NCBI GenBank assembly: GCA_950295325.1
Contig: OX485806.1
Span: 2,728,001-2,792,000 of the forward strand
Source of the DNA: Polytrichum commune
Lineage: Eukaryota; Streptophyta; Polytrichopsida; Polytrichales; Polytrichaceae
Reading direction: 5' to 3'
Length of the DNA: 64,000 bases
In this document: in pieces, positions 32,944 to 43,789 of the stretch
Position numbering within the stretch: the first letter of the stretch is position 1
Layout of the letters: each line of letters opens with the position of its first letter
Notes under the pieces: model-generated
Told to the model about the DNA's origin: nothing
The model's input: the letters and a program-made list of their open reading frames with translations, nothing else
Databases searched by the model: none
Translations under genes and position numbers: made by a program

Positions 32944-33422
32944 AGTTGACGGCGGCATTGTAGGCTTACCGAACTACTTACAAGATAACCACCCAAGCTA
33001 CACCCTTCTCCTTGGGGTATGGGTTGGAAGTTACACTCCCAATTGAGTACGAGGTAAAGTCTCTTCGAGTGGCAATAGGCTCACGTCTTACGGAGAGCCA
33101 GTTGTTGAAGAATAGGTTGACTGACTTGGAAGAGATCGATGAGAGACAGAGGATGGCGGCTCAGCACATCGAGGCGATCCAACAGAGGAGGAAGATTATA
33201 TTTGACAAGCCACACAAGAAGAGGGCACTACGACCGGGAATGATGGTGATGATTCAGGACGCGATGAAACTTGACTTCCCCGGTAAGTTCGATGCGGTTT
33301 GGTTGGGTCCTTGCCTTGTTCGCGAAGTGTTTCCCAACAACTCCATGCAATTGGAGACCTTGAATGGCAAGAGTTTCCCGACTCGAACTTCGGGTAGTCG
33401 GTGCAAGGAGTTTCGAGCTTGA
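32944..33422 (+). pseudogene. Ty3/gypsy integrase C-terminus (after frameshift)
   Basis: After a frameshift in the GAGGGG run near 32925, the integrase continues in another frame: WDVKLTAAL, then a TAG in place of the expected tryptophan (about 32962-32966), then AYRTTYKITTQATPFSLGYG. From 33012 the frame is open to 33422. It includes the GPY/F-like module GKFDAVWLGPCLVREVFPNN, where GPY has become GPC. No chromodomain is visible. Confidence 0.85.
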
Positions 33423-33481
33423 TTGCGACTTGCCTGCGAAGCAAGAGTCCTTGGAGTTCATCCCCCGATGGTCGCCAATTA

Positions 33482-34900
33482 TGTGAGCCCAAAATGGTGC
33501 ACACATGTCTTCTTACCTCTCGTCAACTGTTAACTTGAGGGTTGCGATTTTATTAAGCATGTAAAAAAATATAAAGAGAGTGGTGTGTTTAAGTTAAAGA
33601 GTGATTTGAACTTAGGTAGGGATTTGGTCCTTTTGTAGTTAGAAGAGGGAAGCGATTAATTAAAGTACGAGTTAGGTTGGTTAAAGGTGTGGATCTTAAG
33701 GGTGCAGCTGGGTTTGATTAACCATTTAAGGACCTGGTGTGTTCATTCTGGGTAATGGGCCATTGTCGGCCCTAGAGTTTTCCGAACCAGGGGACCTCTG
33801 AGCGGTTAGGAGCTGGGCGGCCTCAGCCTCAACACACCACCGAAATGTTTTGGCTGGTTGAACCAAGGGGTAGTGGTTGCCGCTATCAGAGAGGCAGCTG
33901 GATTAACTTAGGCAGCGGAGAAGCTCTGGGCGGAGATTGAGTCGCTAAGCCGATAGAGCCAGGATTAGGAGAAGTTTGAGATTACCTAGGCAGCTGAGAA
34001 TCTCTGAGCTGCGAAGACGCAGGCATCACCGAATGTAAAGAAGGTGCTCAACCTAGCCGCCGCTAGATCCCAGAGAACCCACATTGCATTCCGAGAGCAC
34101 ATGAGGCGGCTGGTATCCTGGATTGCAGACTGTCAGGGATGAAGGATTGACAGGGGAGGCTGCAAGCAGCTGTCTGGAATGGTGGTTGGAAGCTCTAAGC
34201 CCAACGCCGAGTCTGAATCCACATCTGTGCACACACCATGGTGGAGGTTGAGCTGAACTTGCTCAGCTGTGGAGGAATTCTTGGTTGCAAAAGGCCAGGG
34301 AAGAGGCTGCCGAGTACAGCTTAGGCAGCAGGGAATCTCCGAGCAGCAATGGAGTTGTTTGGCTGCTGGAGCCCGGGTGGCAGTCGCCGGGGGTCACTGA
34401 AGCAACTGAGGCTGTGGTATATAATCCAGGGGAGGGGGCAGACCGGATGGAGTTGGCCGAAGGCAAGGCAGATTGCCGGCTGGGAACCGAAACAGGGGAT
34501 GAACAGTGTTGGTTCAATGAGGTTGGATTACACCCAGCTACTGGCGTCATTGGGTTAGGCTAAGGAGTGGGCAATTTGGTCCATCTAACGGGTGGAATGC
34601 CACACGGTGGATTAGTGAGTCCTCCTTGAGATGGCTCAAGGTAGAATTGGTAGGTTAGATCATTTGGTAGAATTAGGAGGTGAGTTCAATGATGTGGATT
34701 GGATTTGGCCGGGCAGGTAAAGAGTATTTCTTAATACTCGCTACTTGTTGCCTCGTAATAAAATGGAGTGTTGAAGTTGGAGTGAATGGTTTTTTATAAG
34801 TGGACACTTACAATGGTTAATGAGGATTGCTGACACATGTGGGTTTTAAACCTCCTCCCGGATTACGACGCTTAAGAGGGGGGGGAGTTTAGGCCTCACA
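33482..34900 (+). mobile_element. LTR flanked by internal sequence on both sides (1419 bp)
   Basis: It starts TGTGAGCCCAAAATGG 60 bases after the integrase stop and ends at 34900 in GACGCTTAAGAGGGGGGGGG...GGCCTCACA. It therefore lies where the 3' LTR of the element should be. What follows, TAAATGGTACGTCCGCCGGG, looks like a primer-binding-site/leader, as expected after a 5' LTR. The flanking pentamers (AATTA, TAAAT) do not match. This is interpreted as an LTR shared by two tandemly arranged elements. It contains GC-rich, loosely repeated sequence. Confidence 0.75.
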
Positions 34901-35640
34901 TAAATGGTACGTCCGCCGGGAGTGAAGCGGGATTAGGAGAACAAGACTTGGAGGCGCGAACTTGAAGAAGAGGAAGGAGCACTTAGTGCGTGGTAAGTAT
35001 CTTACTTAGAGTTTTTGATTTTTTGTCATTGATTGGATTAGTTTATTTCCTTTATTTCCTTGGGATGAATTGCATATTTCATTTATGCATTTTGTTTTGA
35101 GGAGGGAGCGCGGCTAAGGTGATGTCCTAAACCTTTTTGGGAATTTCCTAAAAATATAAAAAATCTTATGATCGTTAGTTCATTAAAAATCTTATAGGGA
35201 TAATTAATTTTAGGAAGAGTCAACTTTGACACTCACCTCGGGGTGAGTCTCCAAGTTAGGGGATTTGAAATTTGATGCTATAGGTTAGAATTGTTAATTT
35301 AGAATTGTTGTGGTTGATGTTACATTGAATCATAGTCAAGGGTGAGTACTAACTTGCAGGGGGAAGCGAATTGCTTCAGGTATAACATTCTTCAAAGTAA
35401 ATTTGCTAATTAATTAAGGAATGATTTTAATACTTGTCTTTGTCGTTATCCGTTGTAGAGGGTAATTTCCTAGTCGTCGCATTGTGTTGGAGATGAGAGG
35501 GTGATGCCTCGGTAGTCAATGTGGTGCATGGCGAAGGTCAGCCCCTCACTCTCAATATTGTGGTGAATGCCAATTTGAGGAAGAGTGCGGAGGTGATGCT
35601 CCAGCTTGACTAAGAATTGGCATGGACATGCTTATCCCCT
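34901..35640 (+). mobile_element. Leader-like retroelement sequence after the LTR
   Basis: It begins with TGGTACGTCCGCCGGGAGTG, comparable to a tRNA-complementary primer-binding site but diverged. Purine-rich leader sequence and a GTAAGT donor-like site (near 34993) follow. No gag coding sequence was recognised, so the second element is a fragment. The right limit is approximate. Confidence 0.4.
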
Positions 35641-36643
35641 GTTTGGGAAGTTTCACTTAAGTGGGCTTACAGGTTCTCTTTCCTCACCTCTACTCATTTA
35701 TCACTCAAAAATTTTAAATGAATAATCAAGAAACTGCCGAAATAACTTTAGTTAACTAGATTTCTTTCAATGCATTTTAGGAAGAAATTAGAGAGAAAGA
35801 TAGAGAGAACATATTAAATAAAGTTGACCAAAAATAACAAGAACAAGTAACGTCCAAGTGTGAACGCAAAGTGGTTAGGAAATTTGCTCTTGAAACGAAG
35901 AAGTTGATGCATAGTCTTTGTCCTACAAACAAAGCCAATAAAGTATGAACCCATGATTTTTGTCAAAACAATTGCACACTTAACCATGACGCGTACTTAA
36001 ATGGGTGCGTACTTAAGCGGGAGATTCATGTATTACGTTGTCAAGGTTGCGGACTTCGGCTTCACAAAATGTCAACCAAAAACACCTACCTATCGGTCAA
36101 AGGCCAACACAGGCAGCACGCACTAGAAGAGATGGGGCTCTCTTCGACACAAGGATATGACACAAAAAACTTTTGTATGGGAGTTTTAAGCACTAGAAGG
36201 AAACAAGGTTCTTTCGAACACGAAAAGGACAGTGTTTTAACACTATTAAGTGACCAGCACACATGTCATTGAATTTGCAGCCAACGTGGAAAAGCTGTCA
36301 TCCTGGACTTGTGCAATTTTTTAACAAATGAGTGTCAGAAATGTGTCGTGGTTTAAGGCCTTTGACTGTGACAGTAATTAATGATTTTGACGGCCGTAGT
36401 AATTAATGATCTTGATCGTCGTGATAATTTATGATTATGGGAGAATTCTAGAGGTACATTAATATAAGGGGATTGATATTTCCACACCTTTTTTGGCTAG
36501 ATTCACACCTTTTTGCCGGTGCGGTTGCCATGTCACTGAGGCGCTATATATGAGATTCTTCATGGTGCATCCGGACCGTTGATCCACCAAGGCCCATCCA
36601 AGGGCCTCAATGATCCTAGGTGGCGGTGGGGTGGGAGGCGGGG
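35641..36643. other. Intergenic stretch, no gene seen
   Basis: AT-rich sequence with short imperfect TAATTAATGAT repeats near 36375-36435 and no supported gene. It becomes GC-rich (GGTGGGG runs) just before the hAT insertion. Confidence 0.4.
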
Positions 36644-36860
36644 GTGGTGCTCAGGGTGTATGTTTGACAAATTTCATGTGACGTTCAACCTCAAATCCAA
36701 AGTGTCACGTGACGTTTTCAAAAAAAAAAAAAAAATGTCAATTGACATCTACATTTTATTTCAAAATGTCACCTCAATTTTTGGCTTACACAATATTTTA
36801 GAAAACTAATATTTTGAATAATAATAAAACAAACTTGATTTGTAACAAAAATAATAAAAA

Positions 36861-39095
36861 TCAATCGAGCGTAAGTATCCTTCGGTCTCGCGTGTTTCTC
36901 CAAATGTTGAAGATGGTAGCCCAATCCATTGCATCCACTTCAAACCCACAAAGAGAAACCCGCATAAGAGCATCAAGGGTCTTCAAGTTCAACCTATTGC
37001 GCAAGTGGCTTTTGATTGCATTTTGTTTGGAAAATCCTCTCTCACAAATAGCTATACTTGATGGAATGAGTATAATTTTTTGCCAAAGTTGCATAAGTTT
37101 AGGCCAATTTGTATGCCATTCCAAATTGCTACCACATATGCGCCAAGCCTCAAATATTGTTTTGTTCTCACACTCATGTCGAAGTGTTTCCGTAAATTCC
37201 AAGAGTTCTCCCTTACACATGTCACTCTCTTCTTCAGTGTATTGAAACTTCAACAATATTCTTTCGAGCCACAATTCGGTATTTATGATTCGGTCACTAT
37301 CATCGCTTGGATAATTACGAGGGCTGAAAAGTTTGGCCGCACTGAATATTGGAAGGTTTGGGAAACGATCGTTCAAAGCATGAACAACTCTTTGCACATA
37401 AGATGCACCCAACAATACACATTGTTGTAGTTCATTGGGCCCATCAGTTGCCAATGCATGAATAATACGATCTCTTGTATTATTTTCATAACTCAATTGA
37501 AGATTTTCTGCAGATTCTTTCAAGAATTTTCCCAAATTCTTGCTTGTACGACCAAACATAGGTCCATTCCCGGATAAAAAATGATGTGATAAAATTGAAA
37601 TGGTGATATCGATGGTTGCACTAATAGTTGTGATATCAACCATATCATACTGAAATTTGATATTCAATTTATTCAACTCTTGTAAAACATCCACAAGTAA
37701 GCTCAAATAAAAATGAAATTTGAAAGAACACATAATCTCATACCAATGTGGTTCTTCATCTCTGAACAATTCCAATAATGCCGGCATGCACTGTAGTAAG
37801 CGGGTCATAACATTACCTCGAGAAAGCCACCGTACTGTATGAATTTGTAAAACCACTACATAATCTTCTTCAAATACATCTTTCAACAATCGTTTCAGCT
37901 TATTGCGTCGATTTGTACTACGGCCCACCCACTCATAAACTTTGTTGGCAAAACGATCCAACATTTGAAAATCTGGAAAAGATCTAGCTGCATCTCCTGC
38001 AGCTAAAGCCTCACGATGTGCAATACAATGCACATTTATGAAAGTTGGAACCTCTGCACGCATTCTAGCTGCTAGTCCTGTACGATGTCCCGTCATACTA
38101 GAAGCCCCATCAGTGGCTAGAGCTACTTGTTTTAGAGGCATCCAATGCATTTTCTCCAATAATCCAGTAACAACTTGATACATAGATTCAGCTGTACCAT
38201 CTCGAAGAGCCAAAAGCTCAACAAATCTTGTAACATGAGGTCCTTTCCCATTATTTGATAAATAAACAACATAAACAATCAAATGTTGTTCAAGAGTTCG
38301 ATCAGTGGCTTCATCAATCATCAAAGAAAAAAATGGAGAGGATTGCGCCTCTGATAAAAGTTTATCATTGAGATATTTTGAAATTGCCCATAAAAATTCC
38401 AATGCTGCATATCCTGAAGTATATGAACCATATTCATCATTGACAGGCATATTTGGAGTTTGTAGTAGTGAAAGCAATTGGCATGTATCTTGATAAGTCA
38501 ATATTGAACGATCATTCCATACTGTAAAATATAAAATTTTCATCACAGTGATGATTCTTGATTGTTCTCTATCTATCATGACATTCAGCCCTTGAATCAC
38601 TGGAGGTGCATTTGCACGTTGAAGAAAATGTATATCCTCCCAACGAGTTACCGAATGTTTGTGATCAACACTCTTTTCATGAACCTTGACAGCTGATTTT
38701 TGTAAACTTTTGCAACCAATGCATGTCCCCCATCTGGATTCAACACGCATTTCTTGGCAAGCAGCGCATTTCATAAAACCTGTTGCTGGCCCATCATTTG
38801 GTCTATAATGTAATAACCATGGCCTACCAATTTTCCATGAAGCCTTAAAAACTCTTCGATACCTTTGTTGATTGGGAATGACATGAGCAGGTTCTCGAAT
38901 TACATCATTTCCAACATCATCATCTGATTGAGATTCACTCTCATTATCCATGTTGAGAGAAAAAATTTCATGTTCAAATCCTGGAGTTTGTTGAGATGAC
39001 TGAAATGAAGATTGAGAAGACACTCTTCCACCAAAAATCTCATTCAAATTAAGTTGACGAGCTCTTCCACGGTTGTTGTTACTTCCAGAAGCCAT
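36861..39095 (-). CDS. hAT transposase (ZNF862/ZMYM-like clade), 744 residues
   Basis: Cut-and-paste transposase with an uninterrupted frame. A low-complexity N-terminus (1-90) precedes a TTF/BED-like zinc finger (C110, C113, C125, C128, H139 and H145/H147; HEKSVDHKH). The RNase-H-like core follows: first catalytic aspartate D261 in SLMIDEAT, second D329 in LATDGASSM, CIAH at 357-360, and W423 in VRWLSR. The C-terminal block AICERGFSKQNAIKSHLRN (third acidic residue E685) begins the hAT dimerisation region, ending LDALMRVS...WATIFNIW. Length and motif order fit complete members of the family. It lies inside matching TIRs and a perfect target duplication, so it is a mobile gene rather than a domesticated host gene. 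Activity is inferred only from intactness. Confidence 0.92.
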   Translation of the reverse strand: MASGSNNNRGRARQLNLNEIFGGRVSSQSSFQSSQQTPGFEHEIFSLNMDNESESQSDDDVGNDVIREPAHVIPNQQRYRRVFKASWKIGRPWLLHYRPNDGPATGFMKCAACQEMRVESRWGTCIGCKSLQKSAVKVHEKSVDHKHSVTRWEDIHFLQRANAPPVIQGLNVMIDREQSRIITVMKILYFTVWNDRSILTYQDTCQLLSLLQTPNMPVNDEYGSYTSGYAALEFLWAISKYLNDKLLSEAQSSPFFSLMIDEATDRTLEQHLIVYVVYLSNNGKGPHVTRFVELLALRDGTAESMYQVVTGLLEKMHWMPLKQVALATDGASSMTGHRTGLAARMRAEVPTFINVHCIAHREALAAGDAARSFPDFQMLDRFANKVYEWVGRSTNRRNKLKRLLKDVFEEDYVVVLQIHTVRWLSRGNVMTRLLQCMPALLELFRDEEPHWYEIMCSFKFHFYLSLLVDVLQELNKLNIKFQYDMVDITTISATIDITISILSHHFLSGNGPMFGRTSKNLGKFLKESAENLQLSYENNTRDRIIHALATDGPNELQQCVLLGASYVQRVVHALNDRFPNLPIFSAAKLFSPRNYPSDDSDRIINTELWLERILLKFQYTEEESDMCKGELLEFTETLRHECENKTIFEAWRICGSNLEWHTNWPKLMQLWQKIILIPSSIAICERGFSKQNAIKSHLRNRLNLKTLDALMRVSLCGFEVDAMDWATIFNIWRNTRDRRILTLD

Positions 39096-39224
39096 ATGTT
39101 ATGTCTGCAAAATAATTCAATTCTAATCATATAAATTTAATACACACATCAACAAACAACATTCAAATTTCATTCTTATCCAATAATAAGTCAGTGAAAA
39201 TTCCCCTACAATATGTTTTCAAAT

Positions 39225-40185
39225 TCACAAAGTCTTTACATCATGAAAAGAATCCTGAACAATCTAATTTCAATGTGATGTTGGTGACGCCCTTGAGTAT
39301 GTAGAATCACAAAGGCAAATTAAAAATAGAATGATTAATTTTATTCACAGTCACAAAGACTACACAATGCAAAGTGGAATTTTGTAAATAATTCATAAAT
39401 TAAGAAACATGAATTTCGTAAACAAATCATAAACCCCAACTTATGTATTGAATCCATCATGAATCTAGCCAAGGAAAAGCAAGCTTCAAACAAAATTGGC
39501 ATCCCTATTCACAAGTTATGTTTCCAACTTCATGAAGGCTTGACATTATAGAAAAGAAAACCCTACTTTTGTGAATTTCAATATGTAGATGTTGAGTGAA
39601 ATCCCGCCAGTGCATCGAATTACAAAGACAAATTAGGAAAATAGTGATTAACTTTATTCACAATCATAAAAACTACACAATTCAAAGTGAAATTTCCACA
39701 GAAGCTCCACCAAACCATATACAACACTGAAGGGGGAAAACTAGCCTTTCCACTGTATCAGAACAAAGTGCACTACTGTATCAGAACAAAGTGCAAAACT
39801 ATATCAAAAGTCAAGGCCAGTTATGTGTTTCTTAATAAAAATGAAGGTCCCTGACCTCAAATCATTTCAAACCAGCAGAGACTCGACTACGCGAATTACT
39901 GTATCCTATGTCACTTTCAGAAGCTGCTTTATTAATCTATACAGCCAACTACTCCACCATCAAGTGTGCCCGTTTGCAATTGTATCAGAACAAAGTGTGA
40001 AACTATATCAAAAGTCAAGCCCAGTTATGTGTTTCTTAATAAAAATCAAGGTCCCTGACCTCAAATCATTTCAAACCAGCAGAGACTCGACTACGCGAAT
40101 TACTGTATCCTATGTCACTCTCAGAAGCTGCTCTATTAGTCTATACAACCAACTACTCCACCATCAAGTGTGCCCGTTTGCAACA
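39225..40185. repeat. Internal duplications upstream of the hAT transposase
   Basis: Two duplications are visible. One is a block around CAAAGACAAATTA...AACTTTATTCACAATCA (about 39300-39410 and 39610-39700). The other is a tandem ~195-bp unit starting AACTATATCAAAAGTCAAG (about 39798-39990 and 39991-40185). They lie in the 5' region of the transposase gene and may affect its promoter. Confidence 0.7.
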
Positions 40186-40886
40186 AACTACTTCAGAATA
40201 CGAAGAACCACAATTTCATGACAGAAAATCGACATTGTTCCCCAAAAACAAGAAACACAATATCTTGTCTTGGGAACTAAATGATTGCCTTCTCATGCAA
40301 TGTAGCCTCTAGAAAACTCTGAAGTATATTGACTCGCCTTGGTAATTTTGGCCTCACATTGGTTGGAAGCAAGAAAAAACTCATATGGAGTGGAGGATGT
40401 GCAAGCACCACGGTGATACAAACATTTGCCTCGCCATGTTCCTAGTTAGTCTCGCTCTCCGATCACCGTCTTAGCTCCCGGTTACAAAGGAAATTGCAAG
40501 AGCAAAGTTGAACTTAAGTATGTGAGTGAGTGTAGGAAGTTCTCCTACTGTTATGGGTTATGTTTTCCGGATACTTGAGCTGCACTTTATAGTACTCAAG
40601 TAATACGTGTCATTTCAATTTCTAGTGTGTCAATTGACGTGTGGTTTTTTTCTTCACAAGTCACAGTACGTGTCAATTTCTAGATTGTGCGTGTCAATTG
40701 ACGTGCATTTTTTTTTTGTGCAAGTTTTTGCGTGTCAAAAGAGAAAAACTTGCAAAAACTTTGTCAAACATATACGCTGGTGGTGCTTGCACCCAAAGCG
40801 GGGTGGGGCCGTGGGCCTCATGTCTTTTTTGGGGAGGCCGGATTTAGAGTGGTGTCGGGCCTAGTGGCTAGGCCTACTTATTATAT

Positions 40887-41214
40887 AACTAGTTGGTTAC
40901 CCTTACTCTACTTACTAAATAACTAGTTGGTTAACTTTACTCTACTTACTAAATGACTAGTTGGTTACCCTTACTCTACTTACTAAATAACTAGTTGGTT
41001 AACTTTACTCTACTTACTAAATGACTAGTTGGTTACCCTTACTCTACTTACTAAATGACTAGTTGGTTACCCTTACTCTACTTACTAAATAACTAGTTGG
41101 TCGCCCTTACTCTACTTACTAAATGACTAGTTGGTTACCCTTCCTCTACTTACTAAATAACTAGTTGGTCACCCTTATTCTACTTACTAAATAACTAGTT
41201 GGTTACCCTTACTT
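40887..41214. repeat. 34-bp tandem array, ten copies
   Basis: Ten copies of a unit beginning ACTAGTTGGTTACCCTTACT and ending CTACTTACTAAATA/ATG. Variants TTAACTTTACTC and GTCGCCC/GTCACCC occur in an interleaved order. It lies about 100 bases right of the hAT element. Confidence 0.92.
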
Positions 41215-41322
41215 GGTATTTTGGTAGGCTATCATGTTACATCCATTGCAAGAAAGGAGACTATCCACAATCATATAGCATAGAATTACAACATAATGGT
41301 AATGTCATTAGAGGCATTACAT

Positions 41323-41358
41323 TACTGGAATTAATTAATTAATTAATTAATTCCAGTA
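41323..41358. repeat. 36-bp perfect palindrome
   Basis: TACTGGAA followed by a TTAA/AATT core and TTCCAGTA is fully self-complementary. It can form a cruciform or mark a foldback. Confidence 0.85.
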
Positions 41359-41997
41359 GTTTAATTTATTAATTAATTTTTTATGAATACTTGTGAAAGT
41401 AGGCGGCGTTACTAAAATATTATAGAATATACATACTAAATCAGCACACTAAATTTAAGTGTCATTTTAGAATGACAAAGACAATTTCAAATGGTAAGTC
41501 AAAAAATTTATAACCTGAATGTTAATGAGGATTTTGTAATTTTATTTGACCTCCAAGTTGATTACATGCTTCATTAATGGTTTCATTTCCGGAATGAAAT
41601 CCCAATGAATTGCTTATTTACTAATTGGAAGTGCACATATATATTGGATTTTAGACCTTGAAGGCGAAGTGCACTCAATATGGGATTTGTAGTCAAGCGG
41701 CCTTCAAGAATGCAAGAGCAATATTTTTTTTGAAGTTGGGCGGGACGGGTAGCACTTTTCGGTCGGGTTCAGAAATTTCCTTGGAGGCTTGCCCCTTTCT
41801 AAGGGGGGGCTTCCCCATAAAGAAGGATGAAGTTTTCAGTGTCATCCGCGAGGCCTTCATCCCCCGAGGGTACGAGTGTGGGTGTTGGTTCACCCTAGCC
41901 GTTTCCTTCTAGTGAAGCTTTCGCTCGATTTTTGAGCTCCGCAACACAATTCTTACATGCATGTGTAAGAGTTGTGTCACTTTAATGTCATGCAAGA

Positions 41998-42390
41998 AGT
42001 CCATGAAAGAATGTTCTATCTTTAATTAGGTGGCTGACTTCCTTCTAGGTCTAAATCTAGCTAGAAGTAAATCACCTACCTAATTAATCACTAATTAAGG
42101 TAGAAGAGAGACATTACATGCATTCATCCAACATAAATGCACTAAAATAGCAAATACTCAATGGCAAGGAAGTCCGTGAAAGAATGTTCTATCTTTAATT
42201 AGGTAGGTGACTTCCTTCTAGATCTCGATATAGCTAGAAGATCTACAAAATTAAACAAATTTGTTTACTTTTGTAGATCTTGTAGCTAGATCTAGACCTA
42301 GAATGAAGTCACCTACCTAATTAACTACTAAAGTAGAAGAGAGACATTAGATTCATCCAACATAAATGCACTAAAATAGAAAATAATCAA
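41998..42390. repeat. Duplicated foldback block
   Basis: A block of roughly 175-215 bp occurs twice in direct orientation (about 41998-42170 and 42172-42390), sharing GAAAGAATGTTCTATCTTTA, GAGAGACATTA and TCATCCAACATAAATGCACT. Each copy contains an internal inverted repeat (TAGGTAGGTGACTTCCTTCT against the complementary AAGTCACCTACCTAATTA). The second has an additional hairpin around AGATCTACAAAA/TTTTGTAGATCT. It is possibly a foldback element. Confidence 0.75.
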
Positions 42391-42399
42391 TGGAAAATG

Positions 42400-42720
42400 G
42401 TAAATATTTCACAATAGATAATGGACAATAAATAGTAAATATTAAATAGACAGTAAACAGTAAATAGTATACAATGGATATAAATAGTAATTAAAATGAA
42501 CAATAAATGGTAAACATAAGCAGTAAAGAGTAATAATAGACTGTAAAGAGTAAATAAAAACCGTATGTAAAAACCATATATAAAAACAGTAAGTAAAAGC
42601 AGTAAATAAAATCAGTAAATAAAATCAGTAAGTAACATCAGTAAATAAAAATAGTAAATACAAACAGTAAACAAAAACAGTAAACAAAAACAGTAAATAA
42701 AAACAGTAAATAGTATGTCG
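42400..42720. repeat. AT-rich ~13-bp degenerate tandem repeat
   Basis: Repeated CAGTAAATAAAA-type units, most regular between 42590 and 42712. No coding potential. Confidence 0.8.
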
Positions 42721-42896
42721 TAGATAGAAGATAAACTACCTATGTTTTTGGCGAACATAGGTGTTATCCTTTTCGTTTCCTTTTTCTTCATTACAGAATG
42801 AAACACCTGTGGCATAGTAATCGAATGCTCTAGTATTTTGTTTTCATATGACATAGTGGATGCATATCTTGATACATGTCTTCAATTTTTGCGCAG

Positions 42897-43079
42897 GGGA
42901 ACATTGAGGTGACTATCAGCCAAGGGAGAGTGGTATGGGAAAATAGTCAGCTGAATGTGCAGCGAGGAACCGGTAGGTACATTTCAATGCCACCATTTGG
43001 CTATCTTTTTTATGGCCTTGAGAAACTGGATACCGCTTACTTGTCTTCATTGAAAGCCCCTGTTCACCGGAGCTTGTAA
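42897..43079 (+). pseudogene. PYD2: Dihydropyrimidinase terminal exon
   Basis: It begins after a TTTTTGCGCAG acceptor and encodes 60 residues: GNIEVTISQGRVVWENSQLN, then PPFGYLFYGLEKLDTAYLSS and LKAPVHRSL-stop. These match the C-terminus of plant dihydropyrimidinase (VEVTISQGRVVWE...YLSSLRAP). Its phase fits exactly after the exon at 6065-6221, which lies on the opposite strand about 37 kb away. No partner exon was recognised to its left on the plus strand within the window. It lies downstream of, and convergent with, dirigent gene C, the same arrangement as the other exon with dirigent A. Confidence 0.75.
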
Positions 43080-43789
43080 GTCATTCCTGGCTATTTACAG
43101 CATAATGTTTTTGAGCTACCCATGAGGTATGCTGCACCCCACCAAGGGTAGGACAACCTATTTCATGAAGGAAGCCAACTGCAAATAGCGTGTCGATAAT
43201 GTTAATATGCATAGTTACCCATTTCGTTGTAACGTACATACAGAAAACTTGAGGGAATTAAGTAGGAACGTAGCTGGAGCGATATTGTATATGTAGAATT
43301 TTCTCTTAAGTGAAATGTTTAAGCAAAAAGGACCTATATAATTACTGAAAATTCATGTAAGGGTTTCTACATGCTACTTTTGGAGGAGGAAACTGCAAAC
43401 TTAGTACAAAAAAGTAAACAGCAGTGGGTTGGTTTTCTTTGGCCATGTATTCTTCTATATGTTTAAGGAAGCTTTTAATCACTGAGAGCTTTTGGAATGT
43501 TGTTCTGACTTGGAGGTGTTCATTTCATGTTCCTTCTTGGAAGTTGCACTCTGCACAAGGCTTTGTATTAATTGATGAAATTCACTTCCATGCGTACGTA
43601 CATACTAACAAAATGAATGCTTACTATGCCATTCATAAAGGAAAACAAATTGCTGAATTTACATTGGTATGTACAACACGCCTACGCTGAATAACTTAGC
43701 CAACATTGGTGACTTCATAATGTTGGCCCAAGAGTTCAACGACCAATAGCTAGCTTATTACTGCATATAGGGCTCTGAATTAATAACAT

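Larger units (their letters stand above)
36652..40779 (-). mobile_element. Apparently complete autonomous hAT element
   Basis: A 4128-bp element bounded by inverted repeats CAGGGTGTATGTTTGACAAA and, from the right end, CAGCGTATATGTTTGACAAA (18 of 20 identical). It is flanked by perfect 8-bp duplications GTGGTGCT (36644-36651 and 40780-40787). A full-length transposase frame occupies the minus strand. The palindrome GTCAATTGAC recurs near both ends (about 36738, 40631 and 40695), a candidate transposase-binding subterminal repeat. About 1.7 kb of upstream sequence, including internal duplications, precedes the transposase start. Confidence 0.93.

Noticed and set aside
26071-33422. Endogenous plant pararetrovirus
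   Set aside because: The order protease-RT-RNase H-integrase with LTRs identifies a Ty3/gypsy retrotransposon. No movement or coat protein was seen.
36861-39095. Domesticated host gene of the ZNF862 type
   Set aside because: Matching TIRs and a perfect 8-bp duplication enclose it and the catalytic residues are intact, so a mobile element is the simpler call.
40887-41214. CRISPR array
   Set aside because: The 34-bp units are directly adjacent without unique spacers, in a plant genome. It is an ordinary tandem repeat.
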